A DNA stretch of 64,000 bases from Cladophialophora immunda (lineage: Eukaryota; Ascomycota; Eurotiomycetes; Chaetothyriales; Herpotrichiellaceae), in the NCBI RefSeq assembly GCF_000835495.1, contig NW_015622546.1, forward strand, positions 2,172,883-2,236,882, written 5' to 3'. The notes beneath the pieces were generated by a model. The model ran no database searches. It had not been told where the DNA came from and worked only from the letters and a program-made list of their open reading frames with translations. Position numbers and translations under genes: made by a program. Below are positions 22,621 through 35,423 of the stretch, one piece after another. Position 1 is the first letter of the stretch, and the number at the start of each line of letters is the position of its first letter.

Positions 22621-25600
22621 TCACATATCTTTCCAGCTTGCCATGAAGATGCGGAGTTTGCGTTTGATGCCATCCGTCAGTCGCATCGAGGAGTCGTCAT
22701 CCAGAACCTCAACGCAATGTTGCAGCAGATTTGAAGGGACATCCATGGGGGCAAGAGATCCATCCGGTCGTGTCAGCATGGGAGTACCTTCTTGGTATTT
22801 CATATATCTGCTGATGGCCTCGTTCTCGGGAGTCAAATCATCAATTGCAAACGGCCGGTCAGGCTCGGCCGGACCATGCGTGGGCGAGAACCGGCCATTG
22901 CCGTTCGCCATGCTGGTAGCCCATCCGGTCAGTGCCACCCGATACACTGCACCTGCCCACCACGGCGGGCGGACGGGATGGGGCATTGACCGGATCAAGC
23001 GAAGTATCTGTCCGCAATGGAAGAAGGCCTCTTCCGGTTGGTCTATACAACGCATCTGCAACCACGATGCGTATCGGAATGAGCCAAGAGCAACCTCGCG
23101 TCGAGCAAACTGCTCGATGTCCTTGAAGCTGGTGATGGCGTTGAGTGAAATTAGGTGATACATGATTAGGTTTGCACATGTCGTCCAACATGTGCCTTTG
23201 TTGCCCGCGAAACTTTGCTTGCTAATCGAATACCAATGCTGCAGTAAGGAAGAGATCTCCTCCAAACGAGCCTTGGTCGCCGCCTTCGACACCGCGCGGG
23301 ATGCTTTGGCGTGGTTCCCACCGTCAGGTAGGCACGTAATGAATTGACGGAGCTGGCATACTTGAGCCTGGATAGGGTGCAAGAGCAATCGAAGCTGAGT
23401 TGGTGAGAGCTCCTTGCCCGCCAAGTCTCCGTCAACGAAGCTGGTGAAAAAGTCTCTGACGGACGCTGGACTTTGGTATGTCGACCCATGGGCTTTGTCG
23501 AACAACTCAAGCCACTCTGATGCGGTCTCCGCATGCCAAAGGTCGTCAGAGTCGGGCATGGGGGCATGGAGGTTTACGATGGATAGTAAGGGGGTGGTGT
23601 CGGAGAACAGGCTCATCTCCTGATCGACAATCACCCATGAATGAGCGAGCCTTATTACTCCGGTCAGCATGACATGACGAGACGGCTTCTCTTGACTGGG
23701 GAGATAACTCACCTGTGTTTGCCCTCGTGCTCCTTCCAATCCTCCCAGACCCTTTCCGGATCCTGCACAAGACTTTCAGCAGTGACCGACCATTCGTCAG
23801 CTTCAAGCATGCCGGAGTGCGCCAACATCTAGGAAAAGTCAGAGAAAACGCTTCAGCCACCAGGAGAATGACTCACAGCTAAGTACATGCCGCGTTGACC
23901 CATGGCCATCTATTTCTTGAGTTAGGGACAGAGTTCGATCGAAATATCTGGCGTTCGACTTACATCCATATGCCACTTGTCACCCGACCATGCGGCGAGG
24001 CAGGTGAACAAGAGAGCAGACCGGAGCACCAAGATCTCACGGGCTTGGAGCACGTCCTTCTCGATCATGTCAAAGAGTGAGATTCTGCAAGCTTCTGTCA
24101 AGCCACTGGCAATGTATCTGGCCTCGACTGTGGCTGTTGCTGAGGCTCCAGAGGCGACCATAAGCAGGATCAGGAGACTTGCAGCCTTGCTGTTGTTTGA
24201 TCCCATGAAAACATTGGGGTCCAGTCGGCCGGCGGGCACTGATGAGTAGTAGGGCTCATATCGAACCACGTAACTCCTCAAAAAGTACTGCATCACATCT
24301 GGGGGTGGTAGCATCAAGAAGGCATCTCGGCTGGAATCCGGACTTGACGGCGTGTCCTCTCGAGCTGCGTGATCGGCCTTGTGAATATCCAGGGCTTTAT
24401 GCAGGAAACTTTGAGTGATGGCGAGCAATTTCTCTCGAGACCATCCTACGATTGGTTCAGTGGCAATTTTTCGCTCTGTGGCGATGTCCAGAGAAGACTC
24501 ATCGAGTTGAGCTGTCCATGCCGTCCAGGTAGCCTGGTTACGGAGTGTCTGAGCGAGGCCTTCCAGGTAAATGGAGGCCGTCTTTGGTGGAGCAAACGAA
24601 TATTGTTTGTCGACCCGGTTGCATTGGAAAAATGGCCAGGCATGATGGGCAGCCACCACAGCATCGGGCTCCTGTAGGCCACTTGTGGTAGAAGAGCTGG
24701 ACGGCGAGAGGCCGGCTGGGGGCCTGTACTGCAAGTGACTCTGAGGGCTTTCCAGATCCATTCGAAGGGGAAAGGGTGTCGCTCCGTCCGGAATCTGGAT
24801 GGGGAGAGGAATATGGGTTGGGGTCGGAATTCCCATCTTACTATGCAGCAGGAATTGGTCCGCATGGTCTTGCATCATGGTTGGAGGGCTCATGAAGTCC
24901 GTGAGGATGTTGGTTGAGTCGAAATCTAGCATGCTCGGCTGAGCACCGCTCATAGCTAAGAAATGACTGTCGCTTTCATGATCGTAAGGGGTTCCATGCA
25001 TTTGTATGAAGTTATCCATATGAGACATATTGGGCATCATGGGGGTGATTGGGATAGTCATCTCTGGAGGTGTTTGTGTGAAGCCAGCTCTCAGCATTCG
25101 CGGCTCTATATCTGCGCCGAACACGGCCGGAGCAATTGGTATTGGGTGGTTTGTGTCCGGGAGGCTCAACCGGTGTTGAGGTAGGGGACGTGGGCCCATA
25201 CTGTCTGCCATGGTCATTTAGTATCCAGCCTCAGCACGCGGGAAAAGGGTTAGGCTCACTGGGAGAGACTCCGTTGACGCCGGGGTTTGGAGCAGAGAAG
25301 TGAGACATTTGTGATACATGGAATGAGGCAGAGGAATGCAGAGCACGCTCTGAGTTTGGGCGTGGGAGAGGATTGCGCCGATTGGGATTATGAGAGGAGC
25401 GACGAGTAGCCCGGGACTGGCATACAATCTGTTTGCTCACACATCTTGAGCATGGGACCTATGACGCTGCTTGTTAGAACGGCTGCTGACATGCGAATAT
25501 CGCAGAGCTAGACATGATCTCTCCATGGGCTTGCGAAATGCCGGGAGGGCGAGGCATTCTGATGTTCTTCCACAACCCGCTGCCTCGCACCGACACCTCT

Positions 25601-25722
25601 CCCCCTCCGCTGAAGCATAGAGTATCTTCTCGGCGAGTCAAACTGACCTTCTTGTCACACTTTGCTTTTGCTTTTGCGCAGTGAACGCAGGCAATCGGCA
25701 TGCGTTCTGTGGGCGAGTCCAT
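22621..25722 (-). CDS. Zn2Cys6 transcription factor with fungal-specific regulatory domain
   Basis: Six exons (25648-25722, 25260-25458, 23964-25204, 23877-23909, 23713-23828, 22621-23650) join with consistent phase to give 897 aa. The N-terminal binuclear zinc cluster has ideal spacing C-x2-C-x6-C-x5-C-x2-C-x6-C once the first intron, which falls between Cys3 and Cys4, is removed. A long Pro/Met-rich and low-complexity linker follows. The C-terminal half matches a fungal-trans regulatory domain, with a segment of the RLAHSWVIVDQEMSLF type (HSW..DxExSLF) followed by PPLLSI-like sequence, found in regulators of carbon and secondary metabolism. It should bind DNA in the nucleus through CGG half sites. 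One exon is only 33 bp. The target pathway is unknown; the nearest enzyme gene is the SDR 3.2 kb away. Confidence 0.85.
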
Positions 25723-28240
25723 ACTGTAAGGACTTGGGCAGAGAGAGTCGAGTATAACGTAAAGAAACCCTGATGTTCAGGACGGCATACAAGACATCCG
25801 CAAGGTGCCGTCGGTCGGTATGCTTGTGCCCGTTTCCCTTTCTTTCTCAATGTAGAGTGAGAGGAAGTGGCTTGGAGTCTGAGCCTGACGAAGACAGGAG
25901 GCTCATACAGATTGGGGCGGAAGGCTGACGGCGAGGTTGGAACCAAATTAGCATTATCTGTAGGGGCTGAGACCAAACGATAGAGAGATAGGACAATTGC
26001 TGATAGCGTTGCAAGCGAATGTGGACAATTTCCAACGAGAGAGTCAACGAGAGGCAGGTGGGAGCAACGGTGCTGTGAGCGAGAGTAAGGATAAAGAGAA
26101 AAACACGAGCATATACAACGAGGAGGACGCAGTCAGATGCAAAAAAGATCGACGGATGATGGATGAATGGAGACACATGAGATTCTCGAGAGGGAGAGTT
26201 GAAGCATGAGGGCCGCGAACACGAACCACTAACCACTCGACTGTGAGTGGGCGCGGCAAAAGTTGACCAGGGACAAGGAAGGGGCAGGCAGGGCTGGGAG
26301 GGGAGGGAGGGGATTGGGGGGGTGGGAGTTGTGCAGATGGCCAGGGCCCTAATCTTTTTTTTCTCTTGGGTGCGGCTTGTGGGCGAGTCGATTGCTGAAT
26401 CGTTGCAGCAACAGCCCTTTTCCTGCAGGCGGGCTTTAGGTGGGCTGGGGAGTGGGTGGGTGGGATGTTTAGGTGTGAGTGGAGGGCTAGCGGGCGTGGT
26501 TGAGCTCATAGGGCAGAAACCAACAATTACCGTTTCGTGTGTTTTGGCGGTAATGTCCAATGGTATCAATACCAGGTGAGCAGGTTCAAAGCCTCTCTCT
26601 TCGCTCTCTTCACGCTCTACGAACTAGCCTCTGCTTGAACTGGCTCCAGGCCTAGGCTTCAGCTGTCGATCGTTCTGGGAAAGAGTGCAGCTTGGGTGCT
26701 GTGATGACGGCATGCATATCGCTCCACCTGTTCGAAGGCCTCTCTCTCTCTCTCCCTTGTTCTCTGTTTGCCCTGGTCATTTTCTTTCGTTGGTCCCGTC
26801 CCAAGGCCCGATCTTGCTCTGTTCAATGCACATGGTTGCGCCGTTGCTCGCATTGTTCGACCAGTAACCGGGGGAGAGAATGCAGCCAGTGCTGGCGACG
26901 AGCAAGGAGCTCTTGTTCCCTTCGAGGGAGGCTTGCACTTTCGGGCGAATGGCTCCCGCCAATAGATTATGGTTAATTGAGACCACAAACCCAAACCAGG
27001 CAAAAGGGATGCACGCCGAGGGTGCTTTTTGGGCGTTCGAGGGCTGCGAGGGCTGATTATTGGTGTGCCCGGCCTGAAATGCGCCCAGAGAATGCAGCAG
27101 CCGCAACCTGGAATGCCTGCTGGCCATCCGTCCGTCGCCGCGCGCTGCGCCCTTGACCCCCACCACACCTCTCGTCCTCTTTGGCAGCTTCACCTCGGAA
27201 AGAAAGGGCAGCCATCTCCGCCATGCAGCTTGCGGCTTGCGGCATGCAGCATGCACCCATCACCCATCGTGGGAACGACAGAGTTCAATTGTCACGGCCC
27301 GAAATAGCATGGGGGCGATTCTTCACCAGGCTCCTTCTTCCCCAATGCGTCCACCCTTCAGCTTTCGCAGCTTCGTATGCTGCACCTCACTGCCCGAAAC
27401 TGTCAAGAGGCAAGTTGATCGTATGCAAGGGTTTTGTTCAGGCCTGTGACTTGTGGCCCGGCCGCTTGCCTCTCTGGAGGGCAGTTACGAATGCGAGGTG
27501 CAGGCTGAGACGGTGGATAGCAGTGGACTGATGCTTCTTCCCTCTGCCAGAAGGCTGTTCCTTGTCTCGTCCCCATCCCATCCAAACCATGACTAAACCA
27601 TGTTGGACCAATTTGTCTACCACATAGCATGATGTCGTCAAGGATCTCGCATCGGCTACCTTTGGAGCCAGAGTAAGACACGGCAACCGTGCTGTTCCTT
27701 TCTTGTTGTTAGACCCCTCGCACTTTTCCCGTCTTCGACCTCCAACTACCCCGGCCCTGGGCTCCCGTTTGGTGAGCTTCCCCGGTCCTGGCAATGGAAA
27801 CCATGCCGTCTTGTCGTGCTGCTGATGGTTGCACGAGATAATGACACCATGCGCGCTATGGTCCACTGTTCCTGTCAGAGGAGGATCACCGCAAGCCACG
27901 TCTACCTCCTACTACTACTCCTCCAACCTGGCTTCATTCCGCGCTGCACCGTCAGTCTGGCTGTTGTTTTTTGCCAAACCCAGGCTAGAAAACAAACGAC
28001 CCATTATTTTTGGTCTACCACAGACATACGTACTCGTACTGTAGTACCGGCTCGCCAAAGAAAAAACACGGCTAGGCCAGCCGTTGCGCTGTACTTGCGC
28101 CTCGATTCTACTACTGCTGGCTTCTTGATTTGGCAAGCTGCCTTGGCGAGCCGTGACGCTACTGGATATCGGAATGTGCCAGCAACTGCCCATTTTACGG
28201 GTTGATGCGACAAGATCGTCCGCCAGTGGTCACCGCCCTC

Positions 28241-28260
28241 AGCCAGCCAGCCAGCCAGCC
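28241..28260. repeat. (AGCC)5 microsatellite
   Basis: A perfect tetranucleotide run in the gene-poor region. Confidence 0.9.
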
Positions 28261-31200
28261 ATCCGGCCATCGTTGGAGCCGCACACGTAAAAGCGAAGCA
28301 GGTCAGGACTTTGCTGCGTCTCCTCCGAGCTGCGCATGTGTTTGATGTCAAAAGGCCTAGCAACCGAGCTCCTCCCCGTCCGGCATCTCGTAAAACGCCT
28401 GCCAGCTCATCCTCTTCACGTATTTCACAATTTGACAAAGGGATAGGGTGTGGGGAAATCAGTTACCTTCGGGGATTAGGTCGCCGGGGATACAGTATGG
28501 AGGACAAACCAGCTCGTTCTGTAGAAAGGTTCGTGGGTGACTTGCTCCCACCAGGCTGAGTTGTCGAAAGAGTACCTGTTTGGCCCTGTCTCTATCTATT
28601 ACCCTATCTCCTCGGCCTTAGTATTATCACTGTCAGACTAGGTAGTAGAATGCCTTCGAACCTCGGGCACGCTACCATGACCAGACTGGTCCAAGTCTTG
28701 CAAACACTATACCTCTCGTCTCTCGAGATTCGTTACACCTTTTGGGACTCCGCAACCGGCCTCCCGCGTCCGCCTCACCCAGGATCGTCTTGTCTAACCT
28801 GTTCCCTCGAAGTCGCCGATAACGAAGATAATACCACTGGACAATTGCCTTTTCATAAGGAATGCTTTGCTATTCGTCTGATATCTCTCAAATCTCGGCC
28901 CAGAATCTTTCATTTTTGTGCTTGACGAGCCGCGAGATCTCCACCTGCAGGGCCATATTTGGAACTCTATGGAGGAGTGTGGGAGTTTTGCCGGCCCCAA
29001 TCCCACCCAGCTCCCCCAGGCACTGCCATTCGGAACCGAATGGACAACCGCAGGATTTCAAGATCCCGCCCCTCGACTCTTGTTATAGAAATGATGAATC
29101 AACGACAATCATCGGCACCGCTGGGACGGCGCTGGATTCGTCACCACCACCCCAAGGGACTCTTTTTGGCGTGGGCAGTGTGGTGTTTGACCATTGGAGA
29201 TTTTCCATCCCTCCTCCATTTCCAGATCTCCCGCCCAGCTCTCATTCACGGGCACCGGCTGGAAATGGCTCACGTCGATCTCCAATATGTTCACGTTGAT
29301 TACCCGTCCCCGTCCTGACAAAGCTATGCAATGTTACATGAGACACCTGCTCGTACCGCTTGAGCCTCGGAATGTGACTTCAAGCTGCAAGGCCCGTCAC
29401 GCAATCGAGGCACCGAAAGAAGTCGGGATTGCCTTGCCGGAGCAGCGATATTGCGATCGATATTGAACCCATTATGGATCCTATTACCCTCGCTTAAGGC
29501 AAAGGGAAGGGGCAGAAGGACATATCCAGACCGCCCGCCTGAGTCAGCCTGATATGGAGCTCGTGCAGTTGCCCAGATCGGATCGGGCATGCTCACATCG
29601 CACGCCAAGGCAGACAGGGCCGGCCGAATTGTCGCTCTGACCGGGATATTGCCGAAATTCATAGCAATTGATCGGCTCATTTTTATGCTCCATGGGGTTT
29701 TGTCACCCAAGCAAGCACTACGAACACCAGCACTGCGCGCCTTGCGAACATCAGGCCCCTTAGTGCCGAGGCGCCTTGTACCCTTTGAGGTACAAACTTT
29801 TCCTGCGACCACTGGGGTATGCCTACATACAAGCTGCCGCTGAAATGCGTGTTGTCAGATCTTGTAAGCGACCTCTTGCCGCGGTCCATCCCTTACTTGA
29901 AAAGGGGAAAACATATCCCATCACTGGTTTGACGGCGTTACAAATCGCTATCAGAGACCCGGAGTATAGCTGCGTCGTTGGGAAGCTCGTCCCGACAGGG
30001 TTTATGACTCGTTGAATCTCTCCGACCTCGCTTGCGGCAAGGCCCCGAATACGCCCTTTCCCACAGGTGAATAATGTGGCTCTTCGCGGCACGGGTCTTG
30101 ATACGCTCGCAACGTAGCAATTGACCAAGGCTGCGCGCGCTGGGGAAATCAGTCGCTGGCAACCGTGCCGCCCCGTGGCTCCTGGATCCTGCGGGAGAAG
30201 GCTGGATGTGTGCTTCTCCTCGCGGCACGTCTCCGGTCATATTTTAGGCAACACCCTCGTCATACTAAACGTGGCTTGCTAAAATTGAAGGATCGTTATT
30301 GGTACTGAAAGACAAAAAAGAAATCGTGAATCTCGATACGGGTCCTTTCTGCCTTTTTCACGTCCAATGCGTTCGGTAAGTTTCAAATTACCAGGCTGCC
30401 CGTGTCTCTCCAACTTCTCAGAGTTGTAAAATGTGGTTCGACGCACAAATGCTCTGCGACTCAGAGTTGACGGGAGAGAACAATCTGATTGGATACCAAT
30501 ACTGTGCTTCCGACCCCGTTACTTGTTGTCGTCGCCCGACGTTGCACAGCATATGAAGAACTATTGACGCGTAGGTAGTTGGTTTGCATTTTCTGAGCAC
30601 CTGTCACAACCTGAATTGATTGCAACCGCTGTGAAGCGTTCTCAGCACCCGGGAGACGGTCACGGGGTCCAAAATGTTTGGAATTGTCACACCATGAATG
30701 CGCGGTTGCAAACTGGTCTGGCCTGGAACAGGTGCTCGCTTCCCGACCACGAAAATGCGATCACGTCGCGGTACAACTTGCGTTTTCCGGCAAAGCCGAC
30801 CGCAAGAACAGGGCGAGTTGGGTTCAACAGGCATCGCTGTTCGGGGGGTGAAGTGTTATCTCTACAGCAGCAGGATTGGATTTGTTTCAGATCCTTCACG
30901 GGTTGGCTCGAACTGTCAAGTTGTTGGTCAACCCCAATCGCGTGGCGACTCGTTGTTGCATGAAATGCTGGTCCAACAGGCTCGGGATGCGCGAAACTAA
31001 TTGATGCGCCAGGTCGGGGTGTATTATGTCAAAAGATGGGCCTCCTGCAGCCATTATCGGAAGTTATCTGCCTAATCTTCCGGGAGAGTGGCTGGCCTTT
31101 ATCACGGTCGAAGTCGGTGAGTGAAAAAAAAATAATTCGCCTGGCAGTCGATCCGAGTCCCCGGAAATCCAATAGGGTATAACCACGTTTCTCAGAGGAA

Positions 31201-33847
31201 GATGCATTCCTGTTTCGGATGGGGGTTTGATTCTTTTGGGGAGCACAATCGACGACTCGATGACCCCCCAATGCACACCGCCACCGATGGTGCAAGGCTA
31301 GTTTCCTGAATGAAGATACGAAAATATCCGGGTTCAGGGTCCTTGAATCTTGCGGAGATCAAATCCGACTGCCGAAGTTCATGACGCTTAGACTCACTCG
31401 CAGTGGGGTCTCAGTTTGAGAGTCTTCAGATCCATCACGAAGGGGGGGGGGACGCCTGGAGGGGTTGAAGGGTTGAATCAAGCTCCTGGGATCTGCTCGC
31501 TACCAACTGACAGGGAAAATTACTTGCATTGAACTCCATTGTCAGTGGGTTTTGCATCACGAATACGAACGGCTCGGTTTTTTCCGTGAGGGTGTGAGGG
31601 TGTGAGAGTGTGTATATCGACAGGGTGGAATATGGAGACCCTGGGAAGACAGTGGACGAGACCTTCTTCATGTCAAATGTCTCACGTCAGGGAGGGAGGG
31701 TGGGGGAAGCCACTCGCCTCGCGTATGGGGGACTCACCTGGAACCAGCCAGGCTTACCGAGTATTACAGGGCTACTAAACAGGCGGTCCAAGTCGTTTGC
31801 ATATGCATTGAACCCGATTCAGCCCAACACACCCTTTCAATCCAGAAAATCAATGATTTCATGAGTGCCGTGTTAGAACGTATCGGTTCGGTCGCCCCAG
31901 GCCCCCAGCCTCCCTTTTTCTTGCCCGGCGAGAATGTCCTTTGTCATGACCAATACCCATACACGTGGTGAGCGGACAAGCTTTGTCATTGATTTGCACC
32001 TATCGAACCTTGCCGTGATATTCCAAAGATAAAAGCAAAGTTTATGTCCCAGTGAGGAAACAAGAGTCTGCGATTGGCCCATACGGACTTTAATATACAT
32101 GCAACTTGCTCCTAGTTTCCTGATGTTACTACTCGTAAATGGGGGTTCCTTCCATTTCTGATACCTTTACGAAAATCGCCCTCAAAGAGCTGTTAGGGTC
32201 TCTCGATGCTGGTCGGCCGTGGGATGATCAAGGTCAGGTCCTCCCAACCGCGAGGTCTGGAATTGAATTGAATCAAATCGACGAGCTTCCCCACGAAGAC
32301 GTCATTTTCAGCTTGCAACGACGGCCGGAACAGAGAAGCTTCAATTTCCGGAAACCTCCTCGATCTGAAAGCCCGTGGGGTTTTTCTTTTTGTACCCTTT
32401 CTTACCAAGCTGCTTCTCGTGGTTTCGACGCAGACTTTGAATCGTCTCTGAACCTTGTGTGTGCCGGATTTGCGATTCCTCCAGGCAATAAACCCCGCCG
32501 CGAACTCAAGAATCGAGATCTGGAGAAGTTCTCCGGTCTTTGATGGAAGTATCTTCCCAGGTGCGACGGCGGTTTGTTTCCATGTGGCGAGCGAGACAGG
32601 TGCGGATGCTCGGTCCTGTTCTTGTTTAATCAGTGATCTTAATATGTCCTGAATCATCATCCTGCTCCGCATGCCCCCGTCGAAATATGTGTGTGCCCTC
32701 GAGAAAGTTTTCATGGGTCTTGCACATCACTGATTTCAGCGGGGTGGGAGAAGAGAAAGGAAGGTCGTGAGGTTGGTTCCACACGATACATACACCTGTC
32801 ATGACTTCTGGCGATCCGCATCATGCCTGCAATGACCCATGGTCGATCTCTTCCCTGGACTCTCCCGGTTGGATCGAACCCCCCCAACCCCCCCTTTTCC
32901 TAGTGAAGCCTGCTCACGATCCTGGCTTTGTGGAAGGCATGATTCAACTCTCGGCATGGATTCGGCTTGTATGACTGTTGTGGAAAATTGAACCGAAGCA
33001 TCATCGTCTTTCCCACCGATGCAATTTCATTGCATGTGGCTCATCGCCAGGCCTGTCGTTGCTTCGCGGTTGCCGAGGGCGATACCAACCTGAAAGACAA
33101 AAAGCAAAAACAATATCTGCTCGAAGAGAACACGGCTTCCTGTGTTTGGAAATTAGATATGGACTGGAAGTTGGAAGTGGTCTAGAGCTCTCAAGCACTT
33201 GGGATGTTGCTTGAAGGATCGCTTCTGGGTTGGTTTGTTCAAATGGGCGGGAAAGGGCCATGACACCTTGGGATAGCAGACAGGCTTCAGCACAGACTAA
33301 GCTGGTTCCCGTGCCCATCTCGTACACTCGCTCCATGTGTTCTTCGTTTCCCCACTGAACAACCACACAGAACCTTTGGAGCGTGCTTCCAGCGGCCAAC
33401 TCCAGTCTTCATGGCTTAGGTGGCTTGAATCGATCGAGGCAATCTTGAAGACCACGCATTTCATGAACTTTGGCTTTGGCTACCCATTGTTCTAGCATAG
33501 CTCTGGAACCCGGTTACGGCCCCTCGGACGAGTTACGAAGGAAATGGATATTTTATACCTTATGACACCCGTTCTTTTAGGCTCCGCATCAATATGTACA
33601 AGCATCATCCAAATATTGACACTTCAGGCTCTTCTCACTTTTTTTTTGAAGATGAATCAAGGCCTGTTTGGCGGATGGTATGCTCGATTAGATTGGGAGT
33701 ATTATCCACAATGAGATTGGCAATCAGTTTTTCCCGGGGAGACTATTTGATTAATTAATAATTAAGCAACACTGGCCCGAGACGCAGTTTATTCGGACGG
33801 GGCCAAAAAATTAAGAAAGAACAAAAAAATACAGAACTTGTGCATTC

Positions 33848-33853
33848 AAAAAA
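33848..33853 (-). terminator. Pol III terminator of the tRNA gene
   Basis: A T6 run on the minus strand starts four bases after the tRNA discriminator base, as expected for RNA polymerase III termination. Confidence 0.85.
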
Positions 33854-33857
33854 TCTA

Positions 33858-33948
33858 TGCTCGGACCTGGGATCGATCCAGGGACCTCGATGGTACAGAG
33901 GCACAAAGCCATGTGAGCATCGCGTGATAACCACTACACTATCCGAGC
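33858..33948 (-). tRNA. tRNA-Val (CAC) with an 18-nt intron
   Basis: The minus strand folds into a full cloverleaf. The acceptor stem is seven perfect pairs (GCTCGGA with TCCGAGC, discriminator A), the D arm carries the A-box-like AGTGTAGTGG, the T arm is CCTGG/CCAGG with loop ATCGATC (B box GATCGATCC), and the variable loop is 5 nt. The anticodon stem CGATG/CATCG only closes if 18 nt after position 37 are removed, at 33894-33911, the standard place for nuclear tRNA introns. The anticodon CAC lies at 33913-33915, read by Val GTG codons. The mature length is 73 nt before CCA addition. Confidence 0.93.
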
Positions 33949-34306
33949 GGATTTTCAGCAATATTTTTGCCTCTTAGTGTATTAACCTAAATTTTTTTCG
34001 GGCGAGAACCTCGGCTCGTTGTAGGTAGGTGGAGACAGGAGTGGAGATGGCTCTTCTTCCAACTTGGACTTCGTATGGCTGCTCCTCGTACGCCTCTACT
34101 CGATGATGGCAATCTGCTCCCACCCCAAATTAAGATATCGTGTCAAAGAAAGGGCTGTGGGCTCGCTATGGGAACGATGGCTCAGACACAGCCTACGAGG
34201 CAAGCACAGAACGTTGGATGTCCGTTGTCGCCTTCTATGGCCAGTACTGATGGAAAATGAGCTGCAGTACAAACTAGACTGTAGAATCGACTCTGGTTGG
34301 CGACGA
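33949..34306. other. tRNA upstream region and 3' flank of SDR
   Basis: These 358 bp lie between the tRNA gene and the first cluster gene and include an AT-rich part just upstream of the tRNA. No gene is seen. Confidence 0.5.
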
Positions 34307-35120
34307 TCACGCTCCGCACATGCTTCCTCCATCACAACTGAGAACGTGCCCAGTCACGTAGGTTGCACTATCTCCAAGCAGAAAGATGACACTGTCGGCC
34401 AGCTCGTGAGGCTTGCCCATTCTCCCCATCGGCGTGCCGGATCCCAGTCTATCTGCGACGTCTGGAAACTGCGCAAACGTTGCTCGTTGCATGCCAGACT
34501 CTGTGAGTCCTATGAAAAAGAGTTTACACGTCAGCATTCTCCTATGTCCAGCGCGACGATCCCCCGAAGGACTTACCAGGTGCAAGCGAATTCACGCGAA
34601 TGCCTTCCAATGCCCAGTCTAGCGCCCACGTCCTGGTCAGCCCGATGACTGCGTGCTTTGCAGCGCTGTATACGGCAAGGCCCTTGACAGCTCGAAGACC
34701 AGCGCCGCTGGACGTGTTGACGATTGCGCCTCCGCCTCCTTGCTTCTTGAACTGCCAATACGCTTCGGTCCCGCAGTTCCAGACGCCCGTGACGCAGACC
34801 GCAAAGATCCTCTGGTACAGCTCGTCGCTGACAATGCCGCCTTCGTATGGGCAGATTCCGGCGTTGGCACACATTCCGTCAAGCCTGCCAAACTTCTTCA
34901 CAATCTCCTCCACCCAAGCATGGACCTGGTCTCGAGAGGAGACATCGACGTTGGTGTAGATGAGATCCGGTACGTCCTTCAACTCCGGGGGCTGGGGACT
35001 AACGTCTGCGACGGCGATCTTTGCCTTTAGGATGATCAACTTCTGTACGATACCAAGTCCAATGCCTGAAGCACCTCCGGTCACGGCGATGACCTTGCCT
35101 TGGAGCGAGTTGCGCTCCAT
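34307..35120 (-). CDS. Classical SDR dehydrogenase, cluster member
   Basis: Exons are 34577-35120 and 34307-34509; the intron 34510-34576 (GTAAGT donor, CATAG acceptor) joins APG to LTESGMQ. The product is 248 aa from MERNSLQGK; an upstream in-frame TTG is not used. Motifs: GGASGIG cofactor loop, an acidic Asp after the second strand (VADVS) that favours NAD(H), ANAGI, NTSSGAG with the catalytic Ser, and YSAAK. It ends in the GHVLSCDGGSMC strand. It likely oxidises a secondary alcohol or reduces a ketone. It lies 303 bp downstream of the cyclase-family gene on the same strand and is the leftmost gene of the cluster, next to the tRNA. Confidence 0.9.
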
Positions 35121-35423
35121 TTGGGGGGACTGCAAATGTGGCGGCCCGATCTCAACGGATGGGGACTGTTGGCTTATGACAGGTAGAGGCCTCCCACGAT
35201 CCTGGTGCTTGTCAGTAATAGTCGACTAGTCTATTTGCGAGACCCACGTGCAAGGAGGTGCTCCCGGCGGAAATGCGACATGCCACGCAAACGCCGAGTC
35301 GGCATGGGACACCCCAAGGCGTGACGTCTTCTTCAAGGGCTGGCTCGCGGAGGTGCCATGTGGAGAGAGGAAAAGAACTCCCGAGGGAGAAGGCTGGAGG
35401 TTTCTTGCTTCACAGAGCCCCAG

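Larger units (their letters stand above)
25723..33857. other. Gene-poor 8-kb region
   Basis: After the regulator's 5' leader I find no ORF with a recognisable domain, no credible exon chain and no complete transposon. An (AGCC)5 repeat lies at 28241-28260. A 173-codon minus-strand ORF at 32193-32714 begins with ATG but has no identifiable motif. The last few hundred bases (33560-33850) are AT-rich. It separates the ordinary genes on the left from the metabolic cluster on the right. Confidence 0.5.

Noticed and set aside
29324..30240. Overlapping minus-strand ORFs with short hydrophobic pieces, possible gene relic
   Set aside because: Pieces do not assemble into a family I can recognise, and stops break them.
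32193..32714. 173-codon ATG-initiated minus-strand ORF in the gene-poor region
   Set aside because: Could be real but shows no domain or splice context; not enough to call.
26577..33857. Possible large mobile element (Starship-like) in the gene-poor stretch
   Set aside because: No tyrosine-recombinase captain, transposase or terminal repeats visible in the window.
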